Assembly (NCBI RefSeq): GCF_014642915.1
Contig: NZ_BMJE01000001.1
Span: 1 to 64,000 of the forward strand
Source: Flavobacterium suaedae
GTDB taxonomy: Bacteria; Bacteroidota; Bacteroidia; Flavobacteriales; Flavobacteriaceae
DNA: 64,000 nt
Direction of reading: 5' to 3'
The notes under the pieces were generated by a model. That model saw only the letters and a program-made list of their open reading frames with translations. It had not been told where the DNA came from and did no database searches. The translations under genes were made by a program, and so were the position numbers. Position 1 is the stretch's first letter, and every line of letters begins with the position of its first letter. Shown here piece after piece: positions 51,982 through 62,075 of this stretch.

Positions 51982-54900
51982 TTACAGGCCATAAACTGAT
52001 CTACATGCTTCCTCATAAGCTTCATAAGAACTTAAACCAGTCACAAAACCTATGAGGATTCGTCTACGCTTGTTTAGTGAGCCATTATTAGGATTAAGAG
52101 CGTTCAGCATTGATGGATGCTCACCTTTTAATTCATTATATTCTGAGATCAATGCTTTAGTTCTGGTCACCACTTCAAGATGCGCGGAACTACTTTCATC
52201 ATATGGGGGAGTGACCCCAAAAGGCAGTTTATGCACATGACGTTTTCCGAATGCACCTTTTGGTTGAAAATCTTCAATGATTATATTTATTGCGTCACTA
52301 TTTAATAACCCTGTTAAATATATCGCTTCGTCTTCTGAAGCAACTTGTGCCCAATATATTGTCTGATCGATTATTAATTTTGTAATATCGACATTATTGA
52401 CATCTAAATAGGCCGAACATACTTTCCCTCCGCCAGCACCAGTCATAACTATGTATCCAGAAGGCGTAATCAATTGCTGACGCAATTTACCCAAAGTATT
52501 GATTAAATTGTAGATAGTATTAACTGATACACTTTTGGGATCAATTGTTTGAGAAATACTCTCAAATGAACTCTGGGTAACCGCACCAAATAATGCCACT
52601 TCTGCATCTGAAATTCCTTGCCAAGTATTGCTGTCGCTTTTCTTCAAAGGCAAAAATGCTTTTTGAAATTCAGCAACGTTGAACGGTGTTAATAAATTGG
52701 AAGTAATAACATCAAAAAATAATTTTTTAGGAAGCATTCTCCCTGTTAAATGAAAATCGCTAAATTTTTTTGCATCTTTAACCGTGAATCCAATGGGACT
52801 GGTAGTTGGATCTATTGATTGCATGTGAAAAAGTTGTGGATTTGAAGATTCACCCACTTCGTAAAAAAACAAATTCCTTGGCATAATATCAGCACCTTGC
52901 CTAAAGTTCGCGGGGTTGAAGAAGCCATTATTAGCACCAGTCATATTCTGTTCGCTCCAAGCGGTTCTATTCCCTTGTTTATTTTTATAGAATAGAATGT
53001 CTGTAGGAGGATAATTTTCCCGAATAGCCTTACCAGGAATAGTTTCATGGCTTACCTCAGCAATAGCTTTCCTGCCAAACAGAACTGCAGCATTATTCTT
53101 GAATACTTGTTCTTGTATTTTCCATATTTCTTCAACTGAAAATTGCACTGCTTTCGAGGATGTTCTAAACTCGGCAGTTCGGAACCTATTGTGATGATGT
53201 CCGTTTAGTATAGTCTCAGGAACGATACAGCCAATTTGAGCATTTGGCAGCAGATATTGATTCACTGCATAAAGAAGGAAAATAGTTGCTAATTCTATAT
53301 GAAGGTGTGAAGAGCCAAAAGGTTTAATACCAAAATCTTCGGCCATTTTTTTAAGAATAACCTGATATGGATTGTTTGCGACCTTACTCAGGGCCAGCCA
53401 AGGCGGATTAGAAACTAAACCATTGAATTGTCCTGCGACTAATCCTGGACGAAAACTATTTCTTAAAATGTATGCCCAAATCCCGTTACGCCCATCTCTA
53501 TTGAGTTCATCAACTGTGGTTATAAACTCTAAGAAGAAAGTTAGAACCTGATCTAATTCAACGTCTTTTAGTTTCACAGTTGAAGATTCCTGAATTGACT
53601 CAATATGCTTTTGCAGCGTATCCGGATCAATCGTCAGAGCACTTTGCTGCTTGTTGGAAACGATAAGACGATAACCAGTATCAATTAAAGTGTCAAAATA
53701 AAAATGATATTCAGGAGTGACAAGGAATGATGGTAAATTGATTGAATATTCTGCTATTTTGAGGGAATAATATCCGTTTTCATTTTCTTCAGCATTATTT
53801 GAAATAGGTGTAATTGCAAATAATGAATCTGCATGGTAAATGGGAATTGATATTTGATGCGTTCCAAGAGGTTGTATCCAATCTTTTGCTTTTAAAACCC
53901 AGTTTATCTTTGATAGCATAACAGCTAAAGGATCAATATCGAAACCTGTGATCGATTCTGTTAGAAGATGTATCCGTTGTTCAATTGAAATATCCGGATT
54001 ATTCCGACTAATTCGTTCCTTGGCAATCTCTATGGCTTCGACAATCATAGAACCGGAACCACAGCACATATCAATTAACCGTAAAGGCTGATCAGGGCTT
54101 ATACTTTCAATGACTTGTGCTACTAATTTATGAGATAACCATCCTGGTGTCCACTCTTGCCCTAATAATAATCTTTGAGATCTATTGGCAAGTTGAGCCA
54201 TAAGTTCGCCAAACAGATCTTCACTGGGGATTGGGTTGAAGTTATAAGCCACCAAATCCTGCTGAATAGCTTTAGCTATAGGCAGAATAGCATTGACATG
54301 TTCAGTTGAATTCAACCAACCAAAATAATCATATTCCACAAAATTAAGTAGCCCTTTATTCTCAAAGAACTTACCATTTATAATTGAGGCTATTTCATTG
54401 TCATCGGAGCTGAGTGCTCTTTGTTCCAAATAATTTGCACATATCAATTTACCAAGCGTGAGAATGTAGTATTCATCAACATAGGTTTTTAAGTCAAAGT
54501 CATCAGCTTTTCCATCTTCACGTAAGTAACTTACAAAATTGCACCATAGCTCAGTGATAAGCGAAGCATATTTTTGGTTGACCGAAAATGCTTCGTTAAC
54601 AATCCCGAGAAGGGAAATCAGATGAGGTTCACAAAACTTACTTTTAAATCCTAAATCATTAGCTATAGAGCTTGCCGAAACTGGTCTTGCTCCAATCCGG
54701 CCAAGGTATTTTTGGAGAAATCGGGCCAAATCACTTGCATCTTTTTCTGATGCAGTACTGCAATCAAGGAATTCAATTTGAGTAAGGATTATATTATCTC
54801 TTGAGCAAGTTTCCTCTGTAAGTTTTTCAACATCTATCTGAAAGGCGTACCATCGAATAGTATCGGATAGAATGCCAATTATCAAGGCAGGATCATGGCC

Positions 54901-55236
54901 TTGGTTTACCAGGCTTGAGACATAATCTTTTACCTGATTTAATCCTGTATTATATTTTGACGATACTTTTAAATTACTCTCATATTCAATAGCGGTTAAA
55001 TCAACAAGATTGTCGACGAAACCCGTTCTTCCTTTTGATTCTTTTACAATCTTAACGGCAGCTTCACTTCCTTGTATATGCCTTACAACCCAATTTGGAA
55101 CTTCTGGAAATACCTGACGCAAGTGAGATGTAAAACTATCCCGAATTATTTGCTCATTTTTTCCCTGTTCAATTAAAATGATGTTGTCAATCAGAATACG
55201 TTGTGCTGCTTCGATGTTTACAAGAAGTTCATTCAT
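51982..55236 (-). CDS. Large N6-adenine DNA methyltransferase with nuclease-like N-terminus
   Basis: A 1084-residue protein. The SAM-binding motif I is DMCCGSGSM near residue 390 and the catalytic motif IV NPPW near 610, in the order of N6-adenine (gamma-class) enzymes. The 380-residue N-terminal region contains TGFVDNLVDL, Asp75, then Glu84-Tyr-Glu86 and Lys90 (IEYESNLK). This resembles a PD-(D/E)xK/ExE-type nuclease core as in type IIG enzymes. The C-terminal part (TNLLTPFNVAEFQKAFLP and beyond) resembles a target-recognition domain. It overlaps the previous methyltransferase gene by 4 bp (ATGA). A combined restriction-modification protein is one reading; the nuclease call is inference from a short pattern. 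Confidence 0.75.
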   Translation of the reverse strand: MNELLVNIEAAQRILIDNIILIEQGKNEQIIRDSFTSHLRQVFPEVPNWVVRHIQGSEAAVKIVKESKGRTGFVDNLVDLTAIEYESNLKVSSKYNTGLNQVKDYVSSLVNQGHDPALIIGILSDTIRWYAFQIDVEKLTEETCSRDNIILTQIEFLDCSTASEKDASDLARFLQKYLGRIGARPVSASSIANDLGFKSKFCEPHLISLLGIVNEAFSVNQKYASLITELWCNFVSYLREDGKADDFDLKTYVDEYYILTLGKLICANYLEQRALSSDDNEIASIINGKFFENKGLLNFVEYDYFGWLNSTEHVNAILPIAKAIQQDLVAYNFNPIPSEDLFGELMAQLANRSQRLLLGQEWTPGWLSHKLVAQVIESISPDQPLRLIDMCCGSGSMIVEAIEIAKERISRNNPDISIEQRIHLLTESITGFDIDPLAVMLSKINWVLKAKDWIQPLGTHQISIPIYHADSLFAITPISNNAEENENGYYSLKIAEYSINLPSFLVTPEYHFYFDTLIDTGYRLIVSNKQQSALTIDPDTLQKHIESIQESSTVKLKDVELDQVLTFFLEFITTVDELNRDGRNGIWAYILRNSFRPGLVAGQFNGLVSNPPWLALSKVANNPYQVILKKMAEDFGIKPFGSSHLHIELATIFLLYAVNQYLLPNAQIGCIVPETILNGHHHNRFRTAEFRTSSKAVQFSVEEIWKIQEQVFKNNAAVLFGRKAIAEVSHETIPGKAIRENYPPTDILFYKNKQGNRTAWSEQNMTGANNGFFNPANFRQGADIMPRNLFFYEVGESSNPQLFHMQSIDPTTSPIGFTVKDAKKFSDFHLTGRMLPKKLFFDVITSNLLTPFNVAEFQKAFLPLKKSDSNTWQGISDAEVALFGAVTQSSFESISQTIDPKSVSVNTIYNLINTLGKLRQQLITPSGYIVMTGAGGGKVCSAYLDVNNVDITKLIIDQTIYWAQVASEDEAIYLTGLLNSDAINIIIEDFQPKGAFGKRHVHKLPFGVTPPYDESSSAHLEVVTRTKALISEYNELKGEHPSMLNALNPNNGSLNKRRRILIGFVTGLSSYEAYEEACRSVYGL

Positions 55237-57272
55237 TTGACTTTTCGTTTTTTTAGGAGTTTAGCTTTGATTTCCAAAAGTTCATTTAGCTTATCGCCAG
55301 GATTGGATATGAAACCAAAGCCGGAAATAATAACTTTGTCAATTTCCTGAATTATATGTAGGTCATATATGGATGATTTTGACAACTTCATTCCTAGATT
55401 GGTAAGCGCTTTAATTGAAAAGGAATCTAACTCAGGAAAAAGGAGTTGATTCAATTGCGAAGCTTCAAGCTTTAAAGCTCCTCCGCCCATTACAGTACCA
55501 TATTCTTCCATTGCAGTTGTTGCCCAGGTACTATTTAATAATGCTAATAATGCATACGGGTTATAATTTGATTCTTCTTTTAACCAAATAGAAGAAAAAT
55601 TAGCATCAACAATATAAATACTGTTTGTATTAAGAAACGTTTTGGTTGTTCCTCCATTTATCCTTGGTAAAAATAGATCTGGGGAATGCCGTTTTGAAAA
55701 TTCAGGTAGCATGTACCAAAACTTAGGTTGTAAATAAGGCTTTCTTTCATTCCATGGCCTGATATTGGTCTTTACTGCAGAAAGGTTTGGTAGCAAGATA
55801 TCATCCTTTTTTTTTCCATTTTTTAATGTTGATGCGCGGCGTATATAATTTGCTAATGGCTCTGGAATCGGCTGATATACTCCTTGAAATTTCTCGTTAT
55901 AGCTTACTGCACATTCAATATCCTCAGGTAAAGCGAACCCCTGGAGAGATAACACCCGACCACTTTTCGGTAGGCTATTCGTTGAAAATTGGTTTGGCAA
56001 CTCCGTTTGATTTCTTATGACAAGTTTGAAATATTTGTTTTCGATCTCGAAAGGCGAAATATTAAAATTCTTACCAGGATATATTTTTAATCTTTTTTTG
56101 TCAAGATTCTCATAATCGATATAAAAGAATGTATTCGCTCCCGTTCTGAGGCCCTGTCCAACGCTTACCCCTAAATCTTTGAGACGTACAAAAGTAGTTG
56201 TTTTATTTTCACTCCAATCGGATAGCATAGATGAAGGCTTCAAAATTCTAATACTGTATGCCGTATCGAGAATAGCAGCAGAAAATAATGATTTATACCA
56301 TTTTTTTTCTTCAATTATGGACTGTAATTCAAATGCAAATTCCTGTATCGATATCTCATTCGTAACAAAGTAACTTTTGTGCGATTTACCCTTAGCAATA
56401 GCGCTCATAAAGTCCTTTTCAGGGGATGAGCTGTCTGGAAATGCATTGCCTACCAAGCTATTATTATTTCGAGCAGTTACATAAAGTTGAGTATAGATGA
56501 AGTTTTCCCTGCCCCAGGAAATAAAACTATCTTTCTGTTCTATTCTTTTAGCTATAAGCAGTATTGTTTTTACTTGTGCGTCCTGAAACCATGCCGCGTT
56601 AGCGTCTTCGATAATATATTCAATCCTGAACCATCTTAGCAACAAATGTTTAACGATTTGGGCATAATCCCTATTTAGCCAAGTTTCCGGTACTACTATG
56701 GCTATTCTTCCTCCTGTTTTTACCAATAATGTACATAATATCCATGATGGAACAGCTAGATCTGATAGGCCAGACATGCCTAAAATAGTATTTGTCACTA
56801 TTTGTTTTTCCGCTTCGCCTATCGTCTCAAAATGGGACAGTGATGCAAGCAGATTTGTCCGGATCTCCTTCATATCAAGGGCAGGAGAAAAGCTATTCTT
56901 AAATTTATTGACTGTTTGGTGACGTACATATGGCGGGTTTGTTATTACCAAATCGTAACCTCCTGGAAGAAGCTTACTTATTACATCAATATCAAAAGCA
57001 TTTCCCTGTATTAAAGTAGCGGAATCTGATACGATTATTCGGTCTTTCAATTGTGAAAAAATAACAGGATCTATTTCAATTCCGCTTATGGCTAATTCAC
57101 CGTTGGTTAAATCAAAGCTTGTAAGCATATCTCCAATACCGCACATTGGATCAATTATATTTTTTACTCCCTCAGAAGTTGAAAGAGTTATTAGTAACCT
57201 AGCGATGAGGCTTCCAGAAAAAAACTGGCCTAATTCTTTTTTTCGAGATATGTCATCTATTGCTAATTCCAA
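55233..57272 (-). CDS. Eco57I-like N6-adenine DNA methyltransferase
   Basis: The start is a TTG at 57272; no ATG is available near the N-terminus. The 679-residue product has KKELGQFFSGSLIA at 11-24, motif I DPMCGIGDM at 41-49 and motif IV NPPYVRH at 112-118, which define a type II/IIG-like N6-adenine methyltransferase. A long C-terminal region could be a target-recognition domain. No nuclease motif is seen. It starts 11 bp after the stop of the third methyltransferase gene and overlaps the 1084-residue gene by 4 bp. Together they could form a multi-subunit modification complex. Confidence 0.85.
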   Translation of the reverse strand: MELAIDDISRKKELGQFFSGSLIARLLITLSTSEGVKNIIDPMCGIGDMLTSFDLTNGELAISGIEIDPVIFSQLKDRIIVSDSATLIQGNAFDIDVISKLLPGGYDLVITNPPYVRHQTVNKFKNSFSPALDMKEIRTNLLASLSHFETIGEAEKQIVTNTILGMSGLSDLAVPSWILCTLLVKTGGRIAIVVPETWLNRDYAQIVKHLLLRWFRIEYIIEDANAAWFQDAQVKTILLIAKRIEQKDSFISWGRENFIYTQLYVTARNNNSLVGNAFPDSSSPEKDFMSAIAKGKSHKSYFVTNEISIQEFAFELQSIIEEKKWYKSLFSAAILDTAYSIRILKPSSMLSDWSENKTTTFVRLKDLGVSVGQGLRTGANTFFYIDYENLDKKRLKIYPGKNFNISPFEIENKYFKLVIRNQTELPNQFSTNSLPKSGRVLSLQGFALPEDIECAVSYNEKFQGVYQPIPEPLANYIRRASTLKNGKKKDDILLPNLSAVKTNIRPWNERKPYLQPKFWYMLPEFSKRHSPDLFLPRINGGTTKTFLNTNSIYIVDANFSSIWLKEESNYNPYALLALLNSTWATTAMEEYGTVMGGGALKLEASQLNQLLFPELDSFSIKALTNLGMKLSKSSIYDLHIIQEIDKVIISGFGFISNPGDKLNELLEIKAKLLKKRKVK

Positions 57273-57283
57273 GTCAGTTAGTG

Positions 57284-59119
57284 TTATTGAGAAATTTGGT
57301 AAATGTGTAATTTTTCTTTAATTATTTCATAAAATTGCCCCGCATCTAATTCAACGGTCTCACCTTGTAAAATACATTCGTTAATATATCTTGAATATAG
57401 CCTTTCCGGTTTCTGCTCATCCAAATTGTCTGAATGTACAAACGCATTTTCGAGTATATTTCCTATCAAATCTGGGTTGTACTTTATTCTTTTTGTCTTA
57501 AAATCATCGTTGACTTTTTTTAATAATAGCAAAGGATCTCCTTGGACCTTAATTTCAGAATTTATCTGTTTAAAACTACTTTGTATCTTATCCAATACAC
57601 TTGATGCCAAAACATGTAATCCTGCTTGCTTATATGATTCTATCAAAGCTTCCCAAATTTGCGCTTTAGCGGAATGGAATACTAAACTTATCGAACCCTC
57701 TGGTGTCAAGGTTCTGCTAACTTCAGAAAAGACACCTGCCATCAAAGTTTTGTAGTCGTCAATACCTTTATTTTGTGCTGTATTTACGATTGCCTCAGAT
57801 TCGTTGTCGGTAATACTTCCTAGCCATGCTTCGTTTACCTGATTAATTTCGGAATATGGTATGTAATCTCCAAAGGGTGGATCGGTAAAAACATAATCGA
57901 CGGACTTATCCGGAATTTCTAAAGATGTGCTGCTTGTATTATATACAGTAACATTACTTGTACTGTCTTTGACCAATTCAAATGCTTGTTTGAATGTCAT
58001 TATTTTACGTTTAACACCTTCAAATATATTTTTTTCCACAGGGAGATTACTGATATATAATACGCCGGATTGAGAACCTGTTATTACAAAATCACTTATA
58101 TTTTTCTTCACGACAACCCTGGTCATTAGTGTTGAATGTGTTGAGTTATAGCTAAGCAGCAGTAATTTAAGTGCACTTTGGTAATCATCCGGATATTCAG
58201 CAACTTTGTTCCATAATCTTGAAAACACGACAGCATTCCTGGAAGTATATAGGTGGTGCAAATGTGAAATGCCATAGTGATAGCCTTTCCTGTATAAGAC
58301 TCCCCAATTAATCTTATAATCGGGAAAACTGTCCATTTGGATTTTAGCAGTTTTATTATAGTAGTCTTCTATGTCAACTGAATTAGCAAGGCGGCTCCAT
58401 GTTCGCTTACCTGTTCGTCCATATATTTTTACAGGAATTCTCTTTTTAGAAATATGTTCTTTTCCAGTAATATGGTCGAGACTGGTTTGAGTCGCACGAC
58501 TAATCTGAGAGGCTTCGTTACTATAATCGCATTTTGGGCACCTAAATGAAGATGAAATTTGAAGAGGGTCATGTGAGACAGCCCCATCCCAAAAAGTGCT
58601 TTCGTTGTTACAATTTGGGCAAATTAGAACTTCTGACCAAATTGTATACCTTATATTTCCTTCATTTCCCTCATTATCAATTATCGAGTATATATTTTTC
58701 AATTCGTCCTCGACAGTGCTTAATAAATCGTTAGCATATTTTTCAAATTGCGTAGGATTTGGAGGATTACACATTACCGTCGATATGAATGATCCTAATG
58801 TGCTTAATTCATACAATATTGCATTTCTATTTCCCCAAACAGGCTGTAACCCTAATTCCTTAGCAGCTTTGATCATGTAGGGGGTCGGCCTGTCGCATAA
58901 CTTTGCTCCTAAACCGGTAGTTCCGCTTCCGCTAAAAGGATCTAAAACTGTGTTACCTACCTTTGTATGGCATGCAATAAAAATCCCAATAGCTTCAGGC
59001 GATATTTTTGTTGGATAGGAGAAAGCATTATACAAAGCACCGCTCCTGTTAGAAGCTAACGGTGTTTTATAAAGTTTCATTAAATCCGAAATAATACTCT
59101 GTAACTTATTGTCACTCAT
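57284..59119 (-). CDS. DNA methyltransferase with zinc ribbon and DPPF motif
   Basis: A 611-residue DNA methyltransferase. Motif I DPFSGSGTTG is at about residues 60-69 and motif IV DPPFGDYIPYSEIN near 411. Between them a zinc ribbon is seen (CPNC...CPKC near 168-200), as in DUF1156-like methylases. The beta-class order is retained. The ATG overlaps the HTH gene by 8 bp. It is the first methyltransferase of the operon. The combination of three different methyltransferases with one HTH controller and no stand-alone endonuclease is unusual. Confidence 0.85.
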   Translation of the reverse strand: MSDNKLQSIISDLMKLYKTPLASNRSGALYNAFSYPTKISPEAIGIFIACHTKVGNTVLDPFSGSGTTGLGAKLCDRPTPYMIKAAKELGLQPVWGNRNAILYELSTLGSFISTVMCNPPNPTQFEKYANDLLSTVEDELKNIYSIIDNEGNEGNIRYTIWSEVLICPNCNNESTFWDGAVSHDPLQISSSFRCPKCDYSNEASQISRATQTSLDHITGKEHISKKRIPVKIYGRTGKRTWSRLANSVDIEDYYNKTAKIQMDSFPDYKINWGVLYRKGYHYGISHLHHLYTSRNAVVFSRLWNKVAEYPDDYQSALKLLLLSYNSTHSTLMTRVVVKKNISDFVITGSQSGVLYISNLPVEKNIFEGVKRKIMTFKQAFELVKDSTSNVTVYNTSSTSLEIPDKSVDYVFTDPPFGDYIPYSEINQVNEAWLGSITDNESEAIVNTAQNKGIDDYKTLMAGVFSEVSRTLTPEGSISLVFHSAKAQIWEALIESYKQAGLHVLASSVLDKIQSSFKQINSEIKVQGDPLLLLKKVNDDFKTKRIKYNPDLIGNILENAFVHSDNLDEQKPERLYSRYINECILQGETVELDAGQFYEIIKEKLHIYQISQ

Positions 59120-59414
59120 TACGTTTGTTTGTGCTTAAATTGTCTTCTGTTACCTTGAGCGCATAGGATGCAATTTCTTCATCCTTAACCAAATCATAGA
59201 CCTGATCTGCCAGCCATAATGTAAGTAAAATTTCTTTCTCTTCATTATAGAGTTGGGCCAAAATCAAAACCTGCTCTTTTTTTGCTCTTCTTTCCCCTCT
59301 CTCGATCTTACTGAGCATAGGGGTGTCTATCTCCAATAATACAGCAACCTGCCTTTGTAACAAGTTGTTAGACTCTCGTAGATACTTGATTTTATTGCCA
59401 AATTGATTTTTCAA
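59112..59414 (-). CDS. XRE-family controller of the methyltransferase operon
   Basis: A 100-residue XRE protein. The start is a TTG at 59414, as an in-frame TAG lies just upstream and no ATG is available. The helix-turn-helix is at residues 5-62 (LLQRQVAVLLEIDTPMLSKIERGERRAKKEQ). Its size and position fit the C-protein type of regulator that delays restriction while modification is built up. It is the first gene of the four-to-five-gene operon and overlaps the next gene by 8 bp. An inverted repeat TGAC-tt-GTCA at 59426-59435 lies just upstream. Confidence 0.85.
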   Translation of the reverse strand: MKNQFGNKIKYLRESNNLLQRQVAVLLEIDTPMLSKIERGERRAKKEQVLILAQLYNEEKEILLTLWLADQVYDLVKDEEIASYALKVTEDNLSTNKRNE

Positions 59415-60071
59415 TTTTCTATATTTGACTTGTCATATTTTGGCAATTATACGTCTTTTTTTTGAGTTAGAATCCGTAAAAAATCAATATATTACAATGT
59501 GGATTAAGATTTTTTCTTATATAAATTACAGACATGCCCAAAAAATATCAGCTTATAATTTTGGGGCATTTTGCTTATACGCTCACCGCCCCGAGTTCCG
59601 AGGCCAGGGCGGCAAGACCCCGGTTGTGTGATACAACCGTTCATCTTGCCGATTGCACCAGAGACGGCAATCTCCCTTAGAAATGTCCATCTTTTAAAAA
59701 CGGTTTCCATTATAGTCAGGACAGCATATCAGAAAAACAGGAACTGTGGGAAAAAGAATTGTCCGCTGTCCCTGTCACCTCAAAACCTGTTTGCGAAAGT
59801 GAATCCATGGAGTGTGCGCAATGGATTTTTTTTCGCCCGTTACTCCCTTAAGGGGCACTGTACTGAGGACCGGTCCGAAGGGTTGTGCACCCGCTGTAAA
59901 CCATTTGATACGGAACCTAAACCTATACGTCTCAATACGGTTGGCGGGATAGGACAAAACAAAAGTATAGGCAAGGGAGAAGGTATCCAATAATGGGGAA
60001 ATTTTGACTATGATAATTCAAAGCCCCTTTCCTAAATTTGTTTTTTAGATGTCTAATTAAAACCAGAACGT
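59415..60071. other. Non-coding region, candidate oriT
   Basis: 657 bp with no convincing gene. From 59570 the composition changes from AT-rich to the level of the mob genes. Notable elements: CGGTTGT-gtgat-ACAACCG at 59621-59639 (perfect 7-bp arms), CCGCCC/GGGCGG arms around 59587-59612, and an AT-rich part at 59470-59560. Open frames here contain stops or read unnaturally. The region is on the far side of the methyltransferase operon from mobA, and its properties fit an oriT displaced by insertion of that operon. No nick site can be identified by eye. Confidence 0.4.
59621..59639. repeat. Inverted repeat in the candidate oriT
   Basis: CGGTTGT and ACAACCG flank a 5-bp loop. Inverted repeats of this size next to a nick site are typical of oriT regions. 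The assignment is tentative. Confidence 0.4.
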
Positions 60072-60359
60072 ATGCTGACAACAAATGAAGTGGGGCAGGT
60101 ATTTGATACCATCTTAAGCAGCCCCGGGATGAATGATGCGGTACGAATCGACATGCGCATTTCAAGAAAAAATGTATTACTACTGACCCACGTGATCGAA
60201 CAGGGGCTTACCGAAAAAGGGGAGGGCAAGGGCGGCCTGTTTGCTTCCGCACCGGAAGAGTCCCGCCAGGAACTCAGGGACATTTCCCATGACTTTCTGG
60301 AGAAGGCCGGACTGACGGAACTCAGCGAAAAACTGAAGAGCCTTGCCGGTACCAAGTAA
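60072..60359 (+). CDS. Hypothetical 95-residue protein common on such elements
   Basis: A small soluble protein with a helix-rich N-terminus (TTNEVGQVFDTILSSPGMNDAVRID), a Gly/Lys linker (TEKGEGKGGLF) and a C-terminal helix (LSEKLKSLAG). A clear terminator follows 8 bp after the stop. No function is assigned. Proteins of this look are frequent near the mobilization region of Bacteroidota elements. It is probably monocistronic. Confidence 0.65.
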   Translation: MLTTNEVGQVFDTILSSPGMNDAVRIDMRISRKNVLLLTHVIEQGLTEKGEGKGGLFASAPEESRQELRDISHDFLEKAGLTELSEKLKSLAGTK

Positions 60360-60366
60360 ACCTATC

Positions 60367-60395
60367 AGGGCTGCCTCATTAGGGTAGCCCTTTTT
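60367..60395 (+). terminator. Rho-independent terminator
   Basis: AGGGCT (60367-60372) and AGCCCT (60386-60391) form a stem with extra CC/GG pairs, followed by five Ts and further Ts. It ends the unit containing the 95-residue gene. Confidence 0.8.
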
Positions 60396-60502
60396 ATTTT
60401 AAACAAGCCTGCTTTTTAAAATTTCCGGAACGCTTTGAGCAATCTCTTTTTTATTCTATGAAAGTAATTTAGCCAGTATACAAAGCTAAATTATTACAGC
60501 AA

Positions 60503-62020
60503 ATGAAAATCCAATGTTCCATTCGGTCTGCCTTCATAGAAATAGTCTGTTACCTTTATGTCATTCTGTTTGTTTACGCGGCAGTAAGCAAGATCATTGA
60601 TTTTCAAAATTTTCAGGCTCAGATTGGTCAGTCACCACTCTTGAGTATCTATGCGGGAATTATCTCCTACGGGGTTTTACTGTTTGAAATTATCCTTGCC
60701 GTCCTTTTATGTTTTCAACGGTTCAGGCTGGGAGGCCTCTATGGGGCATTTACATTAATGATATTATTTACTGTATACATTTTTATCATTCTAAATTACA
60801 GTTCGGACATTCCCTGTTCCTGTGGTGGAATCCTTGAAAAAATGGGATGGAAGGAACATTTCATATTTAATTGTTGTTTTGTCCTCCTGGCTCTGCTGGC
60901 GATACTATTTTATCCCGGATCCCGGTCGGATTCGGTAGCGAAATTATCCAATCCAGGCAAAAAACTAGTCGTCATGTTAAGCATCTCTGTATTGAGTATA
61001 GCAGCACTTACAGTCATGTATGGAAGTTCAGAGCGCAGGATGCACCAAGATAATCCATTCATACGAAAGTATGTTACAGGATATGCAGAGCGGTCAGGTG
61101 AGATGAAACTGCATACTGCTTCCCTCTACTTCGCCGGAACTGATAATACTAAGCTGTACCTTGGCGACAGCCGTGCGCCACTGTACATATTCGAGGTTGA
61201 CACCATGCTCAAGAGCAGGAAGCACCATGTTATTCAGCTTGAGAATGACAAGTTGCCATTTACCCGCATACAGGTGCAGGTTAAAGGAAAAAACTTTTAC
61301 GTGTACGATGGAACGGTACCTGTTATTTTTAAGGGAAGTATATCGGACTGGAAGGCTAAAATCGTAATGCAGCCCAACGATATTTATTTCACTAACGCTT
61401 TAGCAACAAGTGAAAATGAAATCATTTTCAAACAGTATCAATCTGGCAATCAAAGGACTGTAATTGGAAGCATAGATCTTAATGAGAGGAATGCGGTTCG
61501 CTACAGAGATGACATCCTGCAGAAACAGATTGATGGTTTGTTTGATGTTGATGGCACTATGCTCTATAATAAAAGCTCCGAAAGTTTTATATACCTGTAT
61601 TACTATCGGAACCAGTTTACGGTCACCAATCATAAGCTGCGATTATCCCATCGTTGGAATACGATCGATACTAACAGGATTGCCGGTATAAAGACTTCAT
61701 ATGACCGTATTTCAGGTAAGCGACAGCTCTCATCACCCGGACATGTAATCAATAAAATTGCAGCTACCTATGACAATTTGCTACTTGTCAATTCAACTGC
61801 CAGGGGAAGGTTTGAAGCCGATCGGATGTGGGAAATTGCGAGCATTATAGATGTCTACGATTTTGCCGAGGGGGAATACCTTTTTAGTTTTTATATCTAT
61901 AACGGACAGGAGGCCAAACTTAGGGATATGATGCCCTTCAATTCCAATTTATTTGTGCTTGTGGGGCATGAGCTGCAACGTTACAAAATAAATACAACAT
62001 TTAATAATATCAGGAAGTAA
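60503..62020 (+). CDS. MauE/DoxX-like redox membrane protein with large extracytoplasmic domain
   Basis: A 505-residue protein. Residues 1-160 contain four or five membrane helices of the MauE/DoxX type (VICYLYVILFVYAAVSKIID-like start). The segment DIPCSCGGILEKMGW holds a CxC pair at 105/107, and two further cysteines lie at 124-125. Another helix (VMLSISVLSIAALTV) leads into a C-terminal domain of about 330 residues, beta-rich with propeller-like repeats (KLYLGDSRAPLYIFEVD). MauE relatives take part in disulfide formation or electron transfer. The next gene encodes a small exported Cys-rich protein, so the pair may act in its oxidative folding. That link is inference. Confidence 0.75.
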   Translation: MKIQCSIRSAFIEIVCYLYVILFVYAAVSKIIDFQNFQAQIGQSPLLSIYAGIISYGVLLFEIILAVLLCFQRFRLGGLYGAFTLMILFTVYIFIILNYSSDIPCSCGGILEKMGWKEHFIFNCCFVLLALLAILFYPGSRSDSVAKLSNPGKKLVVMLSISVLSIAALTVMYGSSERRMHQDNPFIRKYVTGYAERSGEMKLHTASLYFAGTDNTKLYLGDSRAPLYIFEVDTMLKSRKHHVIQLENDKLPFTRIQVQVKGKNFYVYDGTVPVIFKGSISDWKAKIVMQPNDIYFTNALATSENEIIFKQYQSGNQRTVIGSIDLNERNAVRYRDDILQKQIDGLFDVDGTMLYNKSSESFIYLYYYRNQFTVTNHKLRLSHRWNTIDTNRIAGIKTSYDRISGKRQLSSPGHVINKIAATYDNLLLVNSTARGRFEADRMWEIASIIDVYDFAEGEYLFSFYIYNGQEAKLRDMMPFNSNLFVLVGHELQRYKINTTFNNIRK

Positions 62021-62075
62021 GATCGAAAACCTGTAAAAAAGAGTAGATCAAATCTTTAATTTAATTTCTTATATT

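Noticed and set aside
59571-59993. 140-codon plus-strand frame in the candidate oriT region
   Set aside because: Composition is random-like, no good start or ribosome-binding site, and another frame in part of the region looks equally plausible but has an internal stop.
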